Positions 31,936 through 39,441 of a stretch of 49,236 bases of DNA are shown piece after piece. This DNA comes from Clostridium sp. UBA699. Its GTDB lineage: Bacteria > Bacillota > Clostridia > Clostridiales > Clostridiaceae. The stretch is from positions 1-49,236 of the forward strand of contig DBML01000020.1 in NCBI GenBank assembly GCA_002298915.1. The letters are read 5' to 3'. Positions within the stretch are counted from its first letter, which is position 1. Every line of letters starts with the position of its first letter. The notes below the pieces were generated by a model that was given only the letters and a program-made list of their open reading frames with translations, was not told the origin of the DNA and ran no database searches. The position numbers and the translations under genes are program-made.

Positions 31936-33186
31936 TTAAAGTATTGAGCACATGAGCGGGTAGTCGTCCTCCCCAACTCCTCCCGACATTGCGCTGAGCC
32001 CCGAATGCAGGAGGCTTGATCGCATCAGGGCCCCCGCGCCGTGGGCCAGCCTTATCCTGTCTATGGCGCTGTTAAGCTTCTTGTCTTTTTCGTAGTCGAA
32101 GCTGTCCAGCAGGGAGAACTGGAAGAAGTCCCCGCTGCAGAGCTCCGTCACCTGGACACCCATGTGCCTTATCGGCTTGCCCTTCCAAAGCCTGTCGAAG
32201 AGAAAGCAGGCCGTTTCGTATATCCTCCTGGTGGAGTCCGTGGCAACATCTATCTTCTTCTGCATGCCGCAGGTTGCAAGGCTGCTGTCCCTTATGCTTA
32301 TGGATATCACCCTGCAGCAGTTTCCCGAGTCCCTGAGCCTCATGCCCACGGTTTCGCAGAGCGAGAGCAGCAGCCTGAAGGCCGTCTCCCTGTCCTCCAG
32401 GTCGAAGGCCGTGGTGGTGGAGTTGCCTATGCCCTTCATCCCGATGTAGTTGCTCTTCCTGACGTCGGAGCCCTCTATGCCGTTCGCGTACCTCCATATG
32501 AGGTCGCCGTGGCTCTTCATCTTGTACCTCAGGAGCTCGGGGTCGAACTTCGCAAGCTCGCCTATGGTGTATATGTTCATGTTGTGCAGCTTCGTTGAGG
32601 TAGCCCTACCCACCATGAAAAGGTCCTCCACGGGCAGGGGCCACATCTTCTTCTCTATCTCCTCAGGGAAAAGCGTGTGTATCCTGTCGGGCTTCTTGAG
32701 GTCCGATGCCACCTTAGCAAGCAGCTTGTTCTCGGATATCCCTATGTTCACCGTAAAGCCCAGCTCCTTCTTTATCCTTTCCTTTATGGTCTCCGCAAGG
32801 ACCATGTGGTCGCTGTAGAGGTTGCCCATGCCCGAGAAGTCAAGGAAGCTCTCGTCGACAGAGAAACGCTGTATCTTCGGAGTGTATTCAAGGAGTACCT
32901 CGTGCATGGCCTGGCTGCACTGCATGTAGACCCAGTACCTAGGGGGGACCACCACCAGGTCGGGGCACTTTGCCCTTGCCTGGTAAAGGGTCTCCCCGGT
33001 CCTTATGCCGTACTTTTTCGCAGGTATGGATTTCGTAAGCACTATGCCGTGCCTGCTGGCCTCGTCTCCTCCAACAACGGAAGGGACATCCCTAAGGTCC
33101 AGCTGCTCCCCGTGCTGGAGCCTGTAGGCGGCCTCCCAGGACAGGTAGGCGCTGTTGACATCGATGTGGAATATCAATCTTTCCAA
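31936..33186 (-). CDS. Y-family DNA polymerase (DinB/UmuC-like, translesion synthesis)
   Basis: A 416-residue error-prone polymerase. The catalytic residues are in FHIDVNSAYLSWEA (first Asp, residue 8) and RFSVDESFLDFSG (Asp-Glu pair, about residue 117). The finger and thumb regions follow (YGIRTGETLYQARAKCP, LFMVGRATSTKLHNMNIYTIGELA as the helix-hairpin-helix part) and a little-finger domain to the end. The start is TTG at 33186, eight bases after AGGAGG. The longer frame to 33282 must be wrong because promoter and SOS box lie at 33212-33257. It is induced by DNA damage by inference from the LexA site. Confidence 0.92.
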   Translation of the reverse strand: MERLIFHIDVNSAYLSWEAAYRLQHGEQLDLRDVPSVVGGDEASRHGIVLTKSIPAKKYGIRTGETLYQARAKCPDLVVVPPRYWVYMQCSQAMHEVLLEYTPKIQRFSVDESFLDFSGMGNLYSDHMVLAETIKERIKKELGFTVNIGISENKLLAKVASDLKKPDRIHTLFPEEIEKKMWPLPVEDLFMVGRATSTKLHNMNIYTIGELAKFDPELLRYKMKSHGDLIWRYANGIEGSDVRKSNYIGMKGIGNSTTTAFDLEDRETAFRLLLSLCETVGMRLRDSGNCCRVISISIRDSSLATCGMQKKIDVATDSTRRIYETACFLFDRLWKGKPIRHMGVQVTELCSGDFFQFSLLDSFDYEKDKKLNSAIDRIRLAHGAGALMRSSLLHSGLSAMSGGVGEDDYPLMCSIL

Positions 33187-33211
33187 GATCCTCACCTCCT
33201 TTTCATCTATG

Positions 33212-33224
33212 CGAACACTTGTTC
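33212..33224. promoter_or_regulatory. LexA/DinR SOS box
   Basis: CGAACACTTGTTC fits the Gram-positive SOS box (GAAC-N4-GTTC). It sits just downstream of the -10 box, over the predicted transcription start. Confidence 0.88.
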
Positions 33225-33228
33225 TTAT

Positions 33229-33257
33229 ATTATACACCACTTTTCCGTTTTTGCAAA
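33229..33257 (-). promoter_or_regulatory. Promoter of the Y-family polymerase operon
   Basis: Minus strand TTTGCA (33252-33257) and TATAAT (33229-33234), 17 bases apart. Confidence 0.8.
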
Positions 33258-33298
33258 TGAATCGCTTTTCCACCTCAGCCATATTCTGGCTGGAAACG

Positions 33299-33325
33299 GA
33301 AAAAAGCCGGATAAAATCCGGCTTT
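33299..33325 (-). terminator. Terminator of the 56-residue membrane protein gene
   Basis: GCCGGAT-AAA-ATCCGGC stem (33306-33322) followed on the minus strand by six T. Confidence 0.88.
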
Positions 33326-33339
33326 CCCTTCGATAATCG

Positions 33340-33510
33340 TTATTTGTATTTGTTGAACAGGAACCACCCGAAGCCTGCCGAAACGACGCCCAGCAGCAGG
33401 TTGTAGAACTGAGTGAAGGTCCTGACGTATGAGTAAAGCAGCAGAAAACCGCTCAGGATAAGAACGATCCCGCATACTCTCATAAACTTCCTGTAAGTCT
33501 TGTTATCCAT
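33340..33510 (-). CDS. Very small membrane protein (56 aa), function unknown
   Basis: Read directly from the minus strand: start ATG at 33508-33510 and stop at 33340-33342. It encodes 56 residues beginning MDNKTYRKFMRVCG and ending FLFNKYK, with two hydrophobic segments around residues 12-27 and 34-51. A GGAGG lies eight bases before the start, a promoter-like TGGTAGAAT lies at 33552-33560 and a terminator follows the stop, so it is a complete small gene. No function can be assigned. Confidence 0.75.
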   Translation of the reverse strand: MDNKTYRKFMRVCGIVLILSGFLLLYSYVRTFTQFYNLLLGVVSAGFGWFLFNKYK

Positions 33511-33589
33511 AGAAATTCCTCCGTGCTAATAGAAATAGACTCCGTCCTTCTATTCTACCACAAAGCCCCCGCCTTTTGCACGAGGCGCG

Positions 33590-33841
33590 CTAGTTTTCTA
33601 TGAATATGGTGGCCATCCATTTTTCGAACTCCGGAGCAGCCTGCCTTCCCTCTGAAGCTGGCCTGCTTTCAGCTGCAGCTCTCCCGCCCTCGGCGAAGGT
33701 GAGTATCCCGCAGCCGTGGCATTCCCCGTTCCTGAATTCGCCAACGTACCTGTCCCCGTTTGCGAACTCGCATATGCCCTGTCCGTGAGGCACCCCGTTC
33801 CTCATGTCTCCGGTGTATTTTTTCCTTTCCAATCCCTTCAT
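33590..33841 (-). CDS. MORN-repeat protein (83 aa), member B of a pair
   Basis: An 83-residue protein with two MORN repeats (YTGDMRNGVPHGQGICEFANG, then YVGEFRNGECHGCGILTFAEG), a polar linker, and the C-terminal tag FEKWMATIFIEN. It is a paralogue of the upstream MORN gene and shares its tail. The ATG at 33841 is preferred over the GTG nine bases earlier because of GGGTG spacing. It is the last gene of the set acyl-CoA ligase, MORN, MORN. MORN repeats often bind membranes or partner proteins; function here is unknown. Confidence 0.8.
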   Translation of the reverse strand: MKGLERKKYTGDMRNGVPHGQGICEFANGDRYVGEFRNGECHGCGILTFAEGGRAAAESRPASEGRQAAPEFEKWMATIFIEN

Positions 33842-33867
33842 TGCATTCACCCTTTCTATCTATCGAA

Positions 33868-34131
33868 TCAGGCTTCGATGAATATGGACTCCATCCACTT
33901 CTCGAACTCCCCGAAAATATGCTTCCCTTCGTCCGTCGCCCTGTTGTCCTTGAACCTGCCTATGAATTTGTCACCGTTAGCATATGTCAGCACCCCGTAG
34001 CCCTCGCATTTTCCGTCCCTGAACTCCCCTGCGTATTTGTCTCCGTTGGCGAATTCGCATATCCCCTGTCCGTGAGGCACTCCGTTCCTGAATTCTCCCA
34101 TGTACCTTTTGCCTTTCTCCAATCCAAACAT
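33868..34131 (-). CDS. MORN-repeat protein (87 aa), member A of a pair
   Basis: An 87-residue protein with three MORN repeats (YMGEFRNGVPHGQGICEFANG, YAGEFRDGKCEGYGVLTYANG, FIGRFKDN) and the C-terminal tag FEKWMESIFIEA, nearly the same as in its neighbour. The leading GTG/ATG arrangement (GGGTGAAT..ATG) is also the same as in the neighbour. It starts 29 bases after the acyl-CoA ligase stop with no terminator between, so it is probably co-transcribed under the T-box. Confidence 0.82.
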   Translation of the reverse strand: MFGLEKGKRYMGEFRNGVPHGQGICEFANGDKYAGEFRDGKCEGYGVLTYANGDKFIGRFKDNRATDEGKHIFGEFEKWMESIFIEA

Positions 34132-34160
34132 TAAATTCACCCTTTCCTTGATTATTTGAA

Positions 34161-35720
34161 TTACATGAAGCCGTTCCTGCAGTGCTTTTGCCTCAGCTTC
34201 GGTTTCTCTATTTTCCCTGTAGGGTTCCTCGGTATGTCCTCGAATATGATGTGGCGAGGCCGCTTGTACCTCGGAAGCTCCCTGCAGAACTCCTCTATCT
34301 CTTCCCTGGTGCAGTTGAAGCCCGGCTTTAGCTCTATGACCACCGCGGTCACCTCCCCGAGCCGCTTGTCCGGCATCCCTATGCCGGCTACGTCCTTTAT
34401 GGCCTTGTGGCTCCTCAGGAAATCCTCGATCTGCACAGGGTATATGTTCTCGCCTCCGCTTATTATGACGTCCTTCTTTCGGTCGACCAGGTGGATGAAG
34501 CCGTCCTCGTCCATCCTTGCCATGTCACCTGTAAAGAGCCATCCGTCCTTAAGCACCTCTGCAGTAGCCTCAGGATTCCTGAAGTAGCATTTCATGACGC
34601 CGCTGCCCTTAACGCACAGCTCTCCGACCTTTCCCGGCTCGACGGGCTTTTCGTCTTCGCCCACTATCCTGACCTGCCAGCTGTGACCTGCTGTTCCGAT
34701 TGCCCCGACCTTATGGCTGTTCTCCAGCCCAAGGTTGACGCAGCCAGGTCCGATCGCTTCAGACAGGCCGTAGTTCGTGTCGTATTCCTGTCCCGGGAAG
34801 TATCCGTTCCACCTGCGGATGAGGCTGGGAGGTATGGGCTGCGCCCCCATGTGCATGAGCCGCCACTGCGAAAGGTTCAGTCCCTCCAGCTTTATGTCCC
34901 CCCTGTCCATTGCGTCCAGGATGTCCTGAGCCCACGGAACAAGCAGCCAGGCTATCGTGATTCGTTCCGCGGATATTGTCTCCATTATCCATTCCGGCTT
35001 CACTCCCCTCAGCAGGACAGCCTTGCTCCCCGAGAGCAGGCTTCCGAACCAGTGCATCTTTGCGCCGGTGTGGTAGAGCGGCGGTATGCAGAGGAAGTTG
35101 TCCTCCCTTGTCTGCCTGTGGTGGTTCAGCTCGACCTCGCAGGCTGTCATCAGGCTGCGGTGCGTGTGGAGTATGGCTTTCGGGAAGCCGGTGGTTCCCG
35201 AGGAGAAGTATATAACGGCTTCCATGTCGTCGCTGAGCTTTGTCGCCGGGTCGGCCCCGGAGCATTTCCCTGTCAGCTCCGAAAAGCTCTCTGCGAACCC
35301 TGGGCAGCCGTCGCCAAGGAAGAGGCAGGTCTTCAGCTTCGGAAGCTGGCCCAGTATTCCCTCCACCCTTTCCTTGAACTCCGGTCCGAACAGAAGAGCG
35401 TCGCATTCAGCAAGGTCAAGGCAGTACCTGATTTCGTCCGCTGTGTTCCTGAAGTTCAGCGGCACCGCCAGCGCGCCGGCCTTTAGTATTCCGAAGTATG
35501 CCGGAAGCCATTCCAGGCAGTTCATAAGCAGTATCGCAACTTTGCTGCCTTCCTTCAGGCCCCTCTCCAGGAGAAGGTTTGCAAAGCGGTTCGCGTTTTC
35601 ATCGAAGCCCCGCCAGGTGATCTCCCTGCGGCCTTCGTTTTTTTCCGGGCTTATCTCGACCAGGCTGGTCTCATCGCCGAAAAGCTCGGCATTGCGCTTT
35701 AAAATTTCCGTTATTGGCAT
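34161..35720 (-). CDS. AMP-dependent acyl-CoA ligase (ANL superfamily)
   Basis: A 519-residue ligase forming acyl-CoA from a carboxylic acid, ATP and CoA. Signatures are VIYFSSGTTGFPKAILHTHRS (P-loop-like, about residue 168), TNYGLSEAIGPG (about 305), GWLFTGDMARMDEDGFIHLVDRKKDVIISGGENIYP (hinge, about 405-440) and the catalytic Lys in RNPTGKIEKPKL near the C-terminus. The start at 35720 is six bases after GGAGGG. Substrate could be a fatty or aryl acid. It is unusual in lying behind a T-box leader whose specifier reads Tyr, which points to an aromatic acid, though this is inference. Confidence 0.9.
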   Translation of the reverse strand: MPITEILKRNAELFGDETSLVEISPEKNEGRREITWRGFDENANRFANLLLERGLKEGSKVAILLMNCLEWLPAYFGILKAGALAVPLNFRNTADEIRYCLDLAECDALLFGPEFKERVEGILGQLPKLKTCLFLGDGCPGFAESFSELTGKCSGADPATKLSDDMEAVIYFSSGTTGFPKAILHTHRSLMTACEVELNHHRQTREDNFLCIPPLYHTGAKMHWFGSLLSGSKAVLLRGVKPEWIMETISAERITIAWLLVPWAQDILDAMDRGDIKLEGLNLSQWRLMHMGAQPIPPSLIRRWNGYFPGQEYDTNYGLSEAIGPGCVNLGLENSHKVGAIGTAGHSWQVRIVGEDEKPVEPGKVGELCVKGSGVMKCYFRNPEATAEVLKDGWLFTGDMARMDEDGFIHLVDRKKDVIISGGENIYPVQIEDFLRSHKAIKDVAGIGMPDKRLGEVTAVVIELKPGFNCTREEIEEFCRELPRYKRPRHIIFEDIPRNPTGKIEKPKLRQKHCRNGFM

Positions 35721-35765
35721 TTTCATCCCTCCAAATATGCTTCTTTTTCTTTCAGAGGGACAAAT

Positions 35766-36039
35766 AAAAAATCCGTCCTCTGAATATAATCAGAGGACGG
35801 ATATAATCCGCGGTACCACCTCAGTTTACAGACGTCTCGCGGCGCCTGCCTCAACGGGTGCCAACACACCCCGGCACTGTAACGGGTGCTCCCGTCATAG
35901 GCCTGCAGGAATGTCCCTTCAGCCCGCAACTCCTGGAATGTATTCAAAGCAATTCATTCTTTGCGCCTCTCACCACCCGGCAGCTCTCTGTAAGATTGGC
36001 ATGCTCCTACTTCTTTCCGTTCATCGTCATTACTTATTG
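35766..36039 (-). promoter_or_regulatory. T-box riboswitch leader, specifier predicted UAC (tyrosine)
   Basis: On the minus strand the T-box sequence GGTGGTACCGCGG is at 35808-35820. It is followed by a 13-bp intrinsic terminator (35771-35783, 35790-35802) with a T-tract at 35766-35771. Stem I is recognisable upstream: the AGUA motif opposite GAA, and CAGAGAGC and GGTGGTGAGAG elements. Folding the base of stem I pairs GGAA with UUCC and GGAGCA with UGCUUU. This leaves the specifier loop strand GAAUACA, so the codon at 35940-35942 is UAC, read by tRNA-Tyr. UGGU in the T-box matches the A73 discriminator of tRNA-Tyr. The next gene is the acyl-CoA ligase; no aminoacyl-tRNA synthetase is near. 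Confidence 0.88.
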
Positions 36040-36045
36040 AGTTAA

Positions 36046-36074
36046 ATTCTAATACTAAGCCCGGGATATGTCAA
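36046..36074 (-). promoter_or_regulatory. Promoter of the T-box leader
   Basis: Minus strand TTGACA (36069-36074) and TAGAAT (36046-36051), 17 bases apart; the predicted start near 36039 fits the beginning of stem I. Confidence 0.88.
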
Positions 36075-36123
36075 TATATTCTCACAATTAAGTCTTGATG
36101 TTTTTTTGCCTGTTTCTTGATGA

Positions 36124-38652
36124 TTATTTTCCGTTTATCTGTATCTCTGCATAATGGTTGTACGCGTTCACGGTGCTTCCGTTAGACCATAGCCTTACAT
36201 ACCTGGCGCTTTCCGGGAAGAAAGCGATGTACTTTCCGGAGCCCGTCTCCGCATACTCGCTGTCCGTTGCCGCACCTAGTCCTGCGCTGCCGTCAGCGTC
36301 GTTGTTGAACACGGTTGTCACGCCTGTCTTGAATTCAGGGTCGTCTGAAAGCTGCACGACAACGTCATGGTATTTCCTAGGATCCCCGAAGTAATGCCAC
36401 AGCCTGACGCTGCTTATGCTGTAGGATGCGCCCAGGTCAACCTGCACCCACTGGAGCCCGGTTCCCGTATAGCTGTCAGCGTAGTTGCCGACAGCCACTA
36501 TGCCGTCCGTTGTCAGGGCAAGGTTCTTGAAGGCTGCTGAGGATGCCTCCGGAAGCTTCGCTGCCGCCAGGTTGGCATCCGGCTTCCCCGGTGCTCCGAA
36601 TACCTGTATCTCGGAATAATGGCTGTACTTGTTTACGCTGCTTCCGCTGGAGTAGAACCTGGCATACCTTGCGCTTACAGGGTAGAACGCAACGTACTTG
36701 CCTGAGCTTGTCTCGGCATACTCGCTGTCGCTTCCCGCTCCCAGCCCTGCGCTGCCGTCGGTGTCGTTGTTGAACACGGTGGTCACCTCTTCCTTGAAGG
36801 CAGGGTCGTTCGAAAGCTGCACCACCACGTCCCTGTACTTCCTTGGGTCCCCGAAGTAATGCCAGAGCTTTACGCTGCTGATGCTGCAGGTCGATCCAAG
36901 GTCAAGCTGCACCCACTGGAGCCCCGAGCTCGTGAAGCTGTCCGCATAGCTGCCGGCGGACACGCTGCCGTCCGTTGCCAGGGCAAGGTTCCTGAAGGCG
37001 GTCGAGGATGCTGCCGGAAGCTTTGACGCCGCCAGGTTCACATCCGGCTTGCCGGGCGTTCCGTATACTTCTATCTCGGAATAGTGGTTGTACTTGTTCA
37101 GGGTGCTTCCGTTCGACCAGAACCTTGCATACCTTGCGGTAACGGGGCTGAACGAGACGAACTTGCCCGAGCTCGTTTCGGCGTACTCGCTGTCCGTTGC
37201 AGCTCCGAGCGCGGCGCTGCCGTCAGTGTCGTTGTTGAACACCGTGGTCACGCCCTTGATGAAGGTTGGGTCGTCCGAGAGCTGGATCACAACGTCATGG
37301 TATTCCCTGGCGTCCCCGAAGTAGTGCCACAGCTTTATGCTGCTTATGCTGCAGGATGAGCCGAGGTCCAGCTGAACCCACTGGAGACCGGTGCCCGTGG
37401 AGCTGTCCGCGTAGTTGTCTGCAGAGATGTTTCCGTCCGTTGCCCTGTTCAGGTTCTTGAAAGAAGCCGAGGATGCCGTCGGAAGCTTCGACGCCGCCAG
37501 GTTGGCGAACCCGTAGGTTTTGACAGCGCTGACAAGGTTGTTAAGCTCTGTCTGCGTCGAGGCGTCGTCCAGGTACATGGAGCTGAACAGCGAGAAGCCC
37601 TTTACGCCCATGCCGTAAGCTGTTTTCATCTGGTCTGCAAGGTTGCTGCTGCTGTTCGTCCAGCCCGGGTCCACGCTCGTAAGAGGCTTGGCCGCAACCT
37701 TGTAAAGGGCCAGCCCGGCGTATATGTCTGTGCCGTTCTTGTTAATGCTCATGAACGCCTTAAGCCTGTCTGTGAAAAGGTGCGTAGAACCTCCTGCCCC
37801 ATAGGAATCGGACCAGTATATCTGCGGCACGAGGTAGTCGATGTAGCCCGGGTTCGATAGCCAGGTGGCCACGTCCGCACCGCCTTCAAGGCAGTCGGAC
37901 ACGTTTCCGGCCGGGCTTATGCCGAACCTTGCGCTGCTGTCTGCTGCCTTCACCTTTGAGTACACGCCCTTGACGAGGGCGTTCACATTTGCCCTCCTCT
38001 GCTCGGCGGTGGTGCTCCCGTAATAGTACGGGTCGTAGAAGTAGTCGTCGAAATGGATGCCGTCCACGTCGTAGTTCTTGACTATGTAGCCCGCTTCATC
38101 GGCGATCATGCCCCTTACCTGTGAGTCGGCAGGGTTCCAGACGAGGCAGGACTGGCCGCTTGAGCTCTTGTACTCGATCATCCTGGAGAACTGCTCCGCG
38201 GTGCTCGTGCTCTTGACGTAGCTGGTCCTGGTCGAGGAGGTGGATATCCTGTAGGGGTTCATCCAGGCCTCTATCCTGAGCCCCTTCCGGTGGGCCAGCT
38301 CGACCATTATCCCCAGCGGGTCGTAGCCCGGGCCGCTTTTGCTGGACGTTATCCATTCGGCCCACGGGAAATTGGGCGAAGGGTATATGGCGTCGCTGAA
38401 GGCTCTTGCATGGACGTACACCGTGTTCAGGCCCTTTGCGGCTGCCTGGTCATATATGGCGCCGACCTTGGCCCTGAAGCTTGCCTCGCTTATGTCCTTG
38501 AGCCCGGCTTCCCCCATGTCTATGTACGAAATCCAGGCCGCCCTGACATCGGAAGAGGCCCTGACTTCCTGAGCCATGCCGGGCAGGCACAGCCCGGAAA
38601 TCGCAAGAACAAAAATCAGCGCTGCTGAAAGTAACCTGAACCTGTTTTTCAT
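36124..38652 (-). CDS. Secreted GHL10-type glycosidase-like protein with three F5/8C (discoidin) domains
   Basis: An 842-residue exported protein. After a signal peptide (residues 1-33, ending GMAQEVRASS) comes a glycoside-hydrolase-like family 10 domain (DUF187/YngK-like, about 36-375): RAAWISYIDMGEAGL, NTVYVHARAFSDAIYPS, GIHFDDYFYDPYYYG with the acidic pair, and IDYLVPQIYWSD. Three F5/8 type C domains follow, each 155-156 residues, beginning NLAASKLP or NLAAAKLP near residues 383, 539 and 694, with WVQLDLGSSCSIS cores. The C-terminal domains should bind surface glycans. The repeats are alike at DNA level too, so recent internal duplication is likely. The catalytic target is unknown. Confidence 0.9.
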   Translation of the reverse strand: MKNRFRLLSAALIFVLAISGLCLPGMAQEVRASSDVRAAWISYIDMGEAGLKDISEASFRAKVGAIYDQAAAKGLNTVYVHARAFSDAIYPSPNFPWAEWITSSKSGPGYDPLGIMVELAHRKGLRIEAWMNPYRISTSSTRTSYVKSTSTAEQFSRMIEYKSSSGQSCLVWNPADSQVRGMIADEAGYIVKNYDVDGIHFDDYFYDPYYYGSTTAEQRRANVNALVKGVYSKVKAADSSARFGISPAGNVSDCLEGGADVATWLSNPGYIDYLVPQIYWSDSYGAGGSTHLFTDRLKAFMSINKNGTDIYAGLALYKVAAKPLTSVDPGWTNSSSNLADQMKTAYGMGVKGFSLFSSMYLDDASTQTELNNLVSAVKTYGFANLAASKLPTASSASFKNLNRATDGNISADNYADSSTGTGLQWVQLDLGSSCSISSIKLWHYFGDAREYHDVVIQLSDDPTFIKGVTTVFNNDTDGSAALGAATDSEYAETSSGKFVSFSPVTARYARFWSNGSTLNKYNHYSEIEVYGTPGKPDVNLAASKLPAASSTAFRNLALATDGSVSAGSYADSFTSSGLQWVQLDLGSTCSISSVKLWHYFGDPRKYRDVVVQLSNDPAFKEEVTTVFNNDTDGSAGLGAGSDSEYAETSSGKYVAFYPVSARYARFYSSGSSVNKYSHYSEIQVFGAPGKPDANLAAAKLPEASSAAFKNLALTTDGIVAVGNYADSYTGTGLQWVQVDLGASYSISSVRLWHYFGDPRKYHDVVVQLSDDPEFKTGVTTVFNNDADGSAGLGAATDSEYAETGSGKYIAFFPESARYVRLWSNGSTVNAYNHYAEIQINGK

Positions 38653-38675
38653 AAGTTTATCCCTCCCGAAAATTC

Positions 38676-38695
38676 AAGCCGGCATATGCCGGCTT
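38676..38695. terminator. Perfect 20-base palindromic hairpin
   Basis: AAGCCGGCATATGCCGGCTT lies between the acetyltransferase stop and the GHL10 gene start. On the minus strand TTGAATTTTC follows. Probably the terminator of the two-gene unit to its right. Confidence 0.7.
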
Positions 38696-38703
38696 TTGAT
38701 TTT

Positions 38704-39003
38704 TTAGCTTTCCTTGTAGCGCATTTCCTCGTATTCCGGCTTCCTTTCGAATTCCCTGCAGGCAAACTTGCATACTGGGACGAGCTTCACGTTCTTCTCC
38801 TTTGCGGCATCGACTACGCCCTTCACCAGGTTGCAAGCTATGCTTTCGCCCCTGTAGTCAGGCTCCACGTAGGTGTGGTCTATAGTCCAGTACTTAGGGT
38901 TGTCGGTGGAGAATGTGCACTCCCCCACTTCTTTCCTCCTGTCGTAGGCCGCTACCCTTTTATCCTCCAGCCTGTAGCTTATCCCGCCTTCCTTTTGGTT
39001 CAC
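38704..39003 (-). CDS. Short GNAT-fold N-acetyltransferase (NATD1/YjdJ-like)
   Basis: A 99-residue minimal GNAT protein. Strand-helix signatures are ISYRLEDKRVAAYDRR, WTIDHTYVEPDYRGESIACNLV (acetyl-CoA pyrophosphate-binding loop, here with RGES) and PVCKFACREFERKPEY at the C-terminus, as in the NATD1/YjdJ group. GTG start after AGGAGGAG. Substrate unknown. It lies 15 bases downstream of the 95-residue membrane protein gene. Confidence 0.88.
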   Translation of the reverse strand: MNQKEGGISYRLEDKRVAAYDRRKEVGECTFSTDNPKYWTIDHTYVEPDYRGESIACNLVKGVVDAAKEKNVKLVPVCKFACREFERKPEYEEMRYKES

Positions 39004-39018
39004 GACAAATCTCCTCCT

Positions 39019-39306
39019 CTATTTCTCGGATTCCTCATTGTCCTTTTTAGCTTCCGGTTTCCTAGGCGTGGTTGCGTAGACCGATGTCCTAGGCGCCCTC
39101 AGTATGTCCTCTTCGTCTTCTCCGAAAAGCGGCTCGTCAGACTTTTCCAGTTTAGTCCATTTGTACATATTCACGAACGCTATGACAAAGGCTATGCCTG
39201 CCGCTATAAGCGAAAACTTGTTGAAAAATGCTCCTATGAAGAAGATGAAGCCCAGCGCCATGAATACTATGGTGTTCCTGTTTGCTCTTTTGAATTCCTG
39301 TAACAT
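39019..39306 (-). CDS. Membrane protein with acidic C-terminal tail, function unknown
   Basis: A 95-residue protein with two adjacent membrane segments (about residues 12-28 and 31-48) and a polar tail of 45 residues rich in Glu, Lys and Pro (FGEDEEDILRAPR). AGGAGG precedes the ATG by five bases. I do not recognise a family. It is the first gene of a two-gene unit with the acetyltransferase. Confidence 0.72.
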   Translation of the reverse strand: MLQEFKRANRNTIVFMALGFIFFIGAFFNKFSLIAAGIAFVIAFVNMYKWTKLEKSDEPLFGEDEEDILRAPRTSVYATTPRKPEAKKDNEESEK

Positions 39307-39383
39307 AAAACCCTCCTGTTTGTTCCGTATATACTATAATTTCTACACCGGACGCCCAAAACCTTTTTAATAATCAAATTAAA

Positions 39384-39398
39384 TGAAATGTAATTTCA
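39384..39398. promoter_or_regulatory. Dyad upstream of pduL
   Basis: TGAAAT-GTA-ATTTCA, a perfect 15-base inverted repeat 44 bases before the start codon, next to a TTATAT -10-like box (39404-39411 region). It may be an operator. Confidence 0.4.
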
Positions 39399-39441
39399 AA
39401 TATGTTATATTTAGCTTAGATATTATTAGGAGGTGCTTTTA

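Noticed and set aside
33186..33282. N-terminal extension of the Y-family polymerase by 32 residues
   Set aside because: The SOS box and promoter fall inside this stretch, and the TTG at 33186 has a well-spaced AGGAGG.
33275..33475. A 66-residue minus-strand frame after the polymerase gene
   Set aside because: It is in another frame of the better-supported 56-residue membrane protein and includes its terminator.
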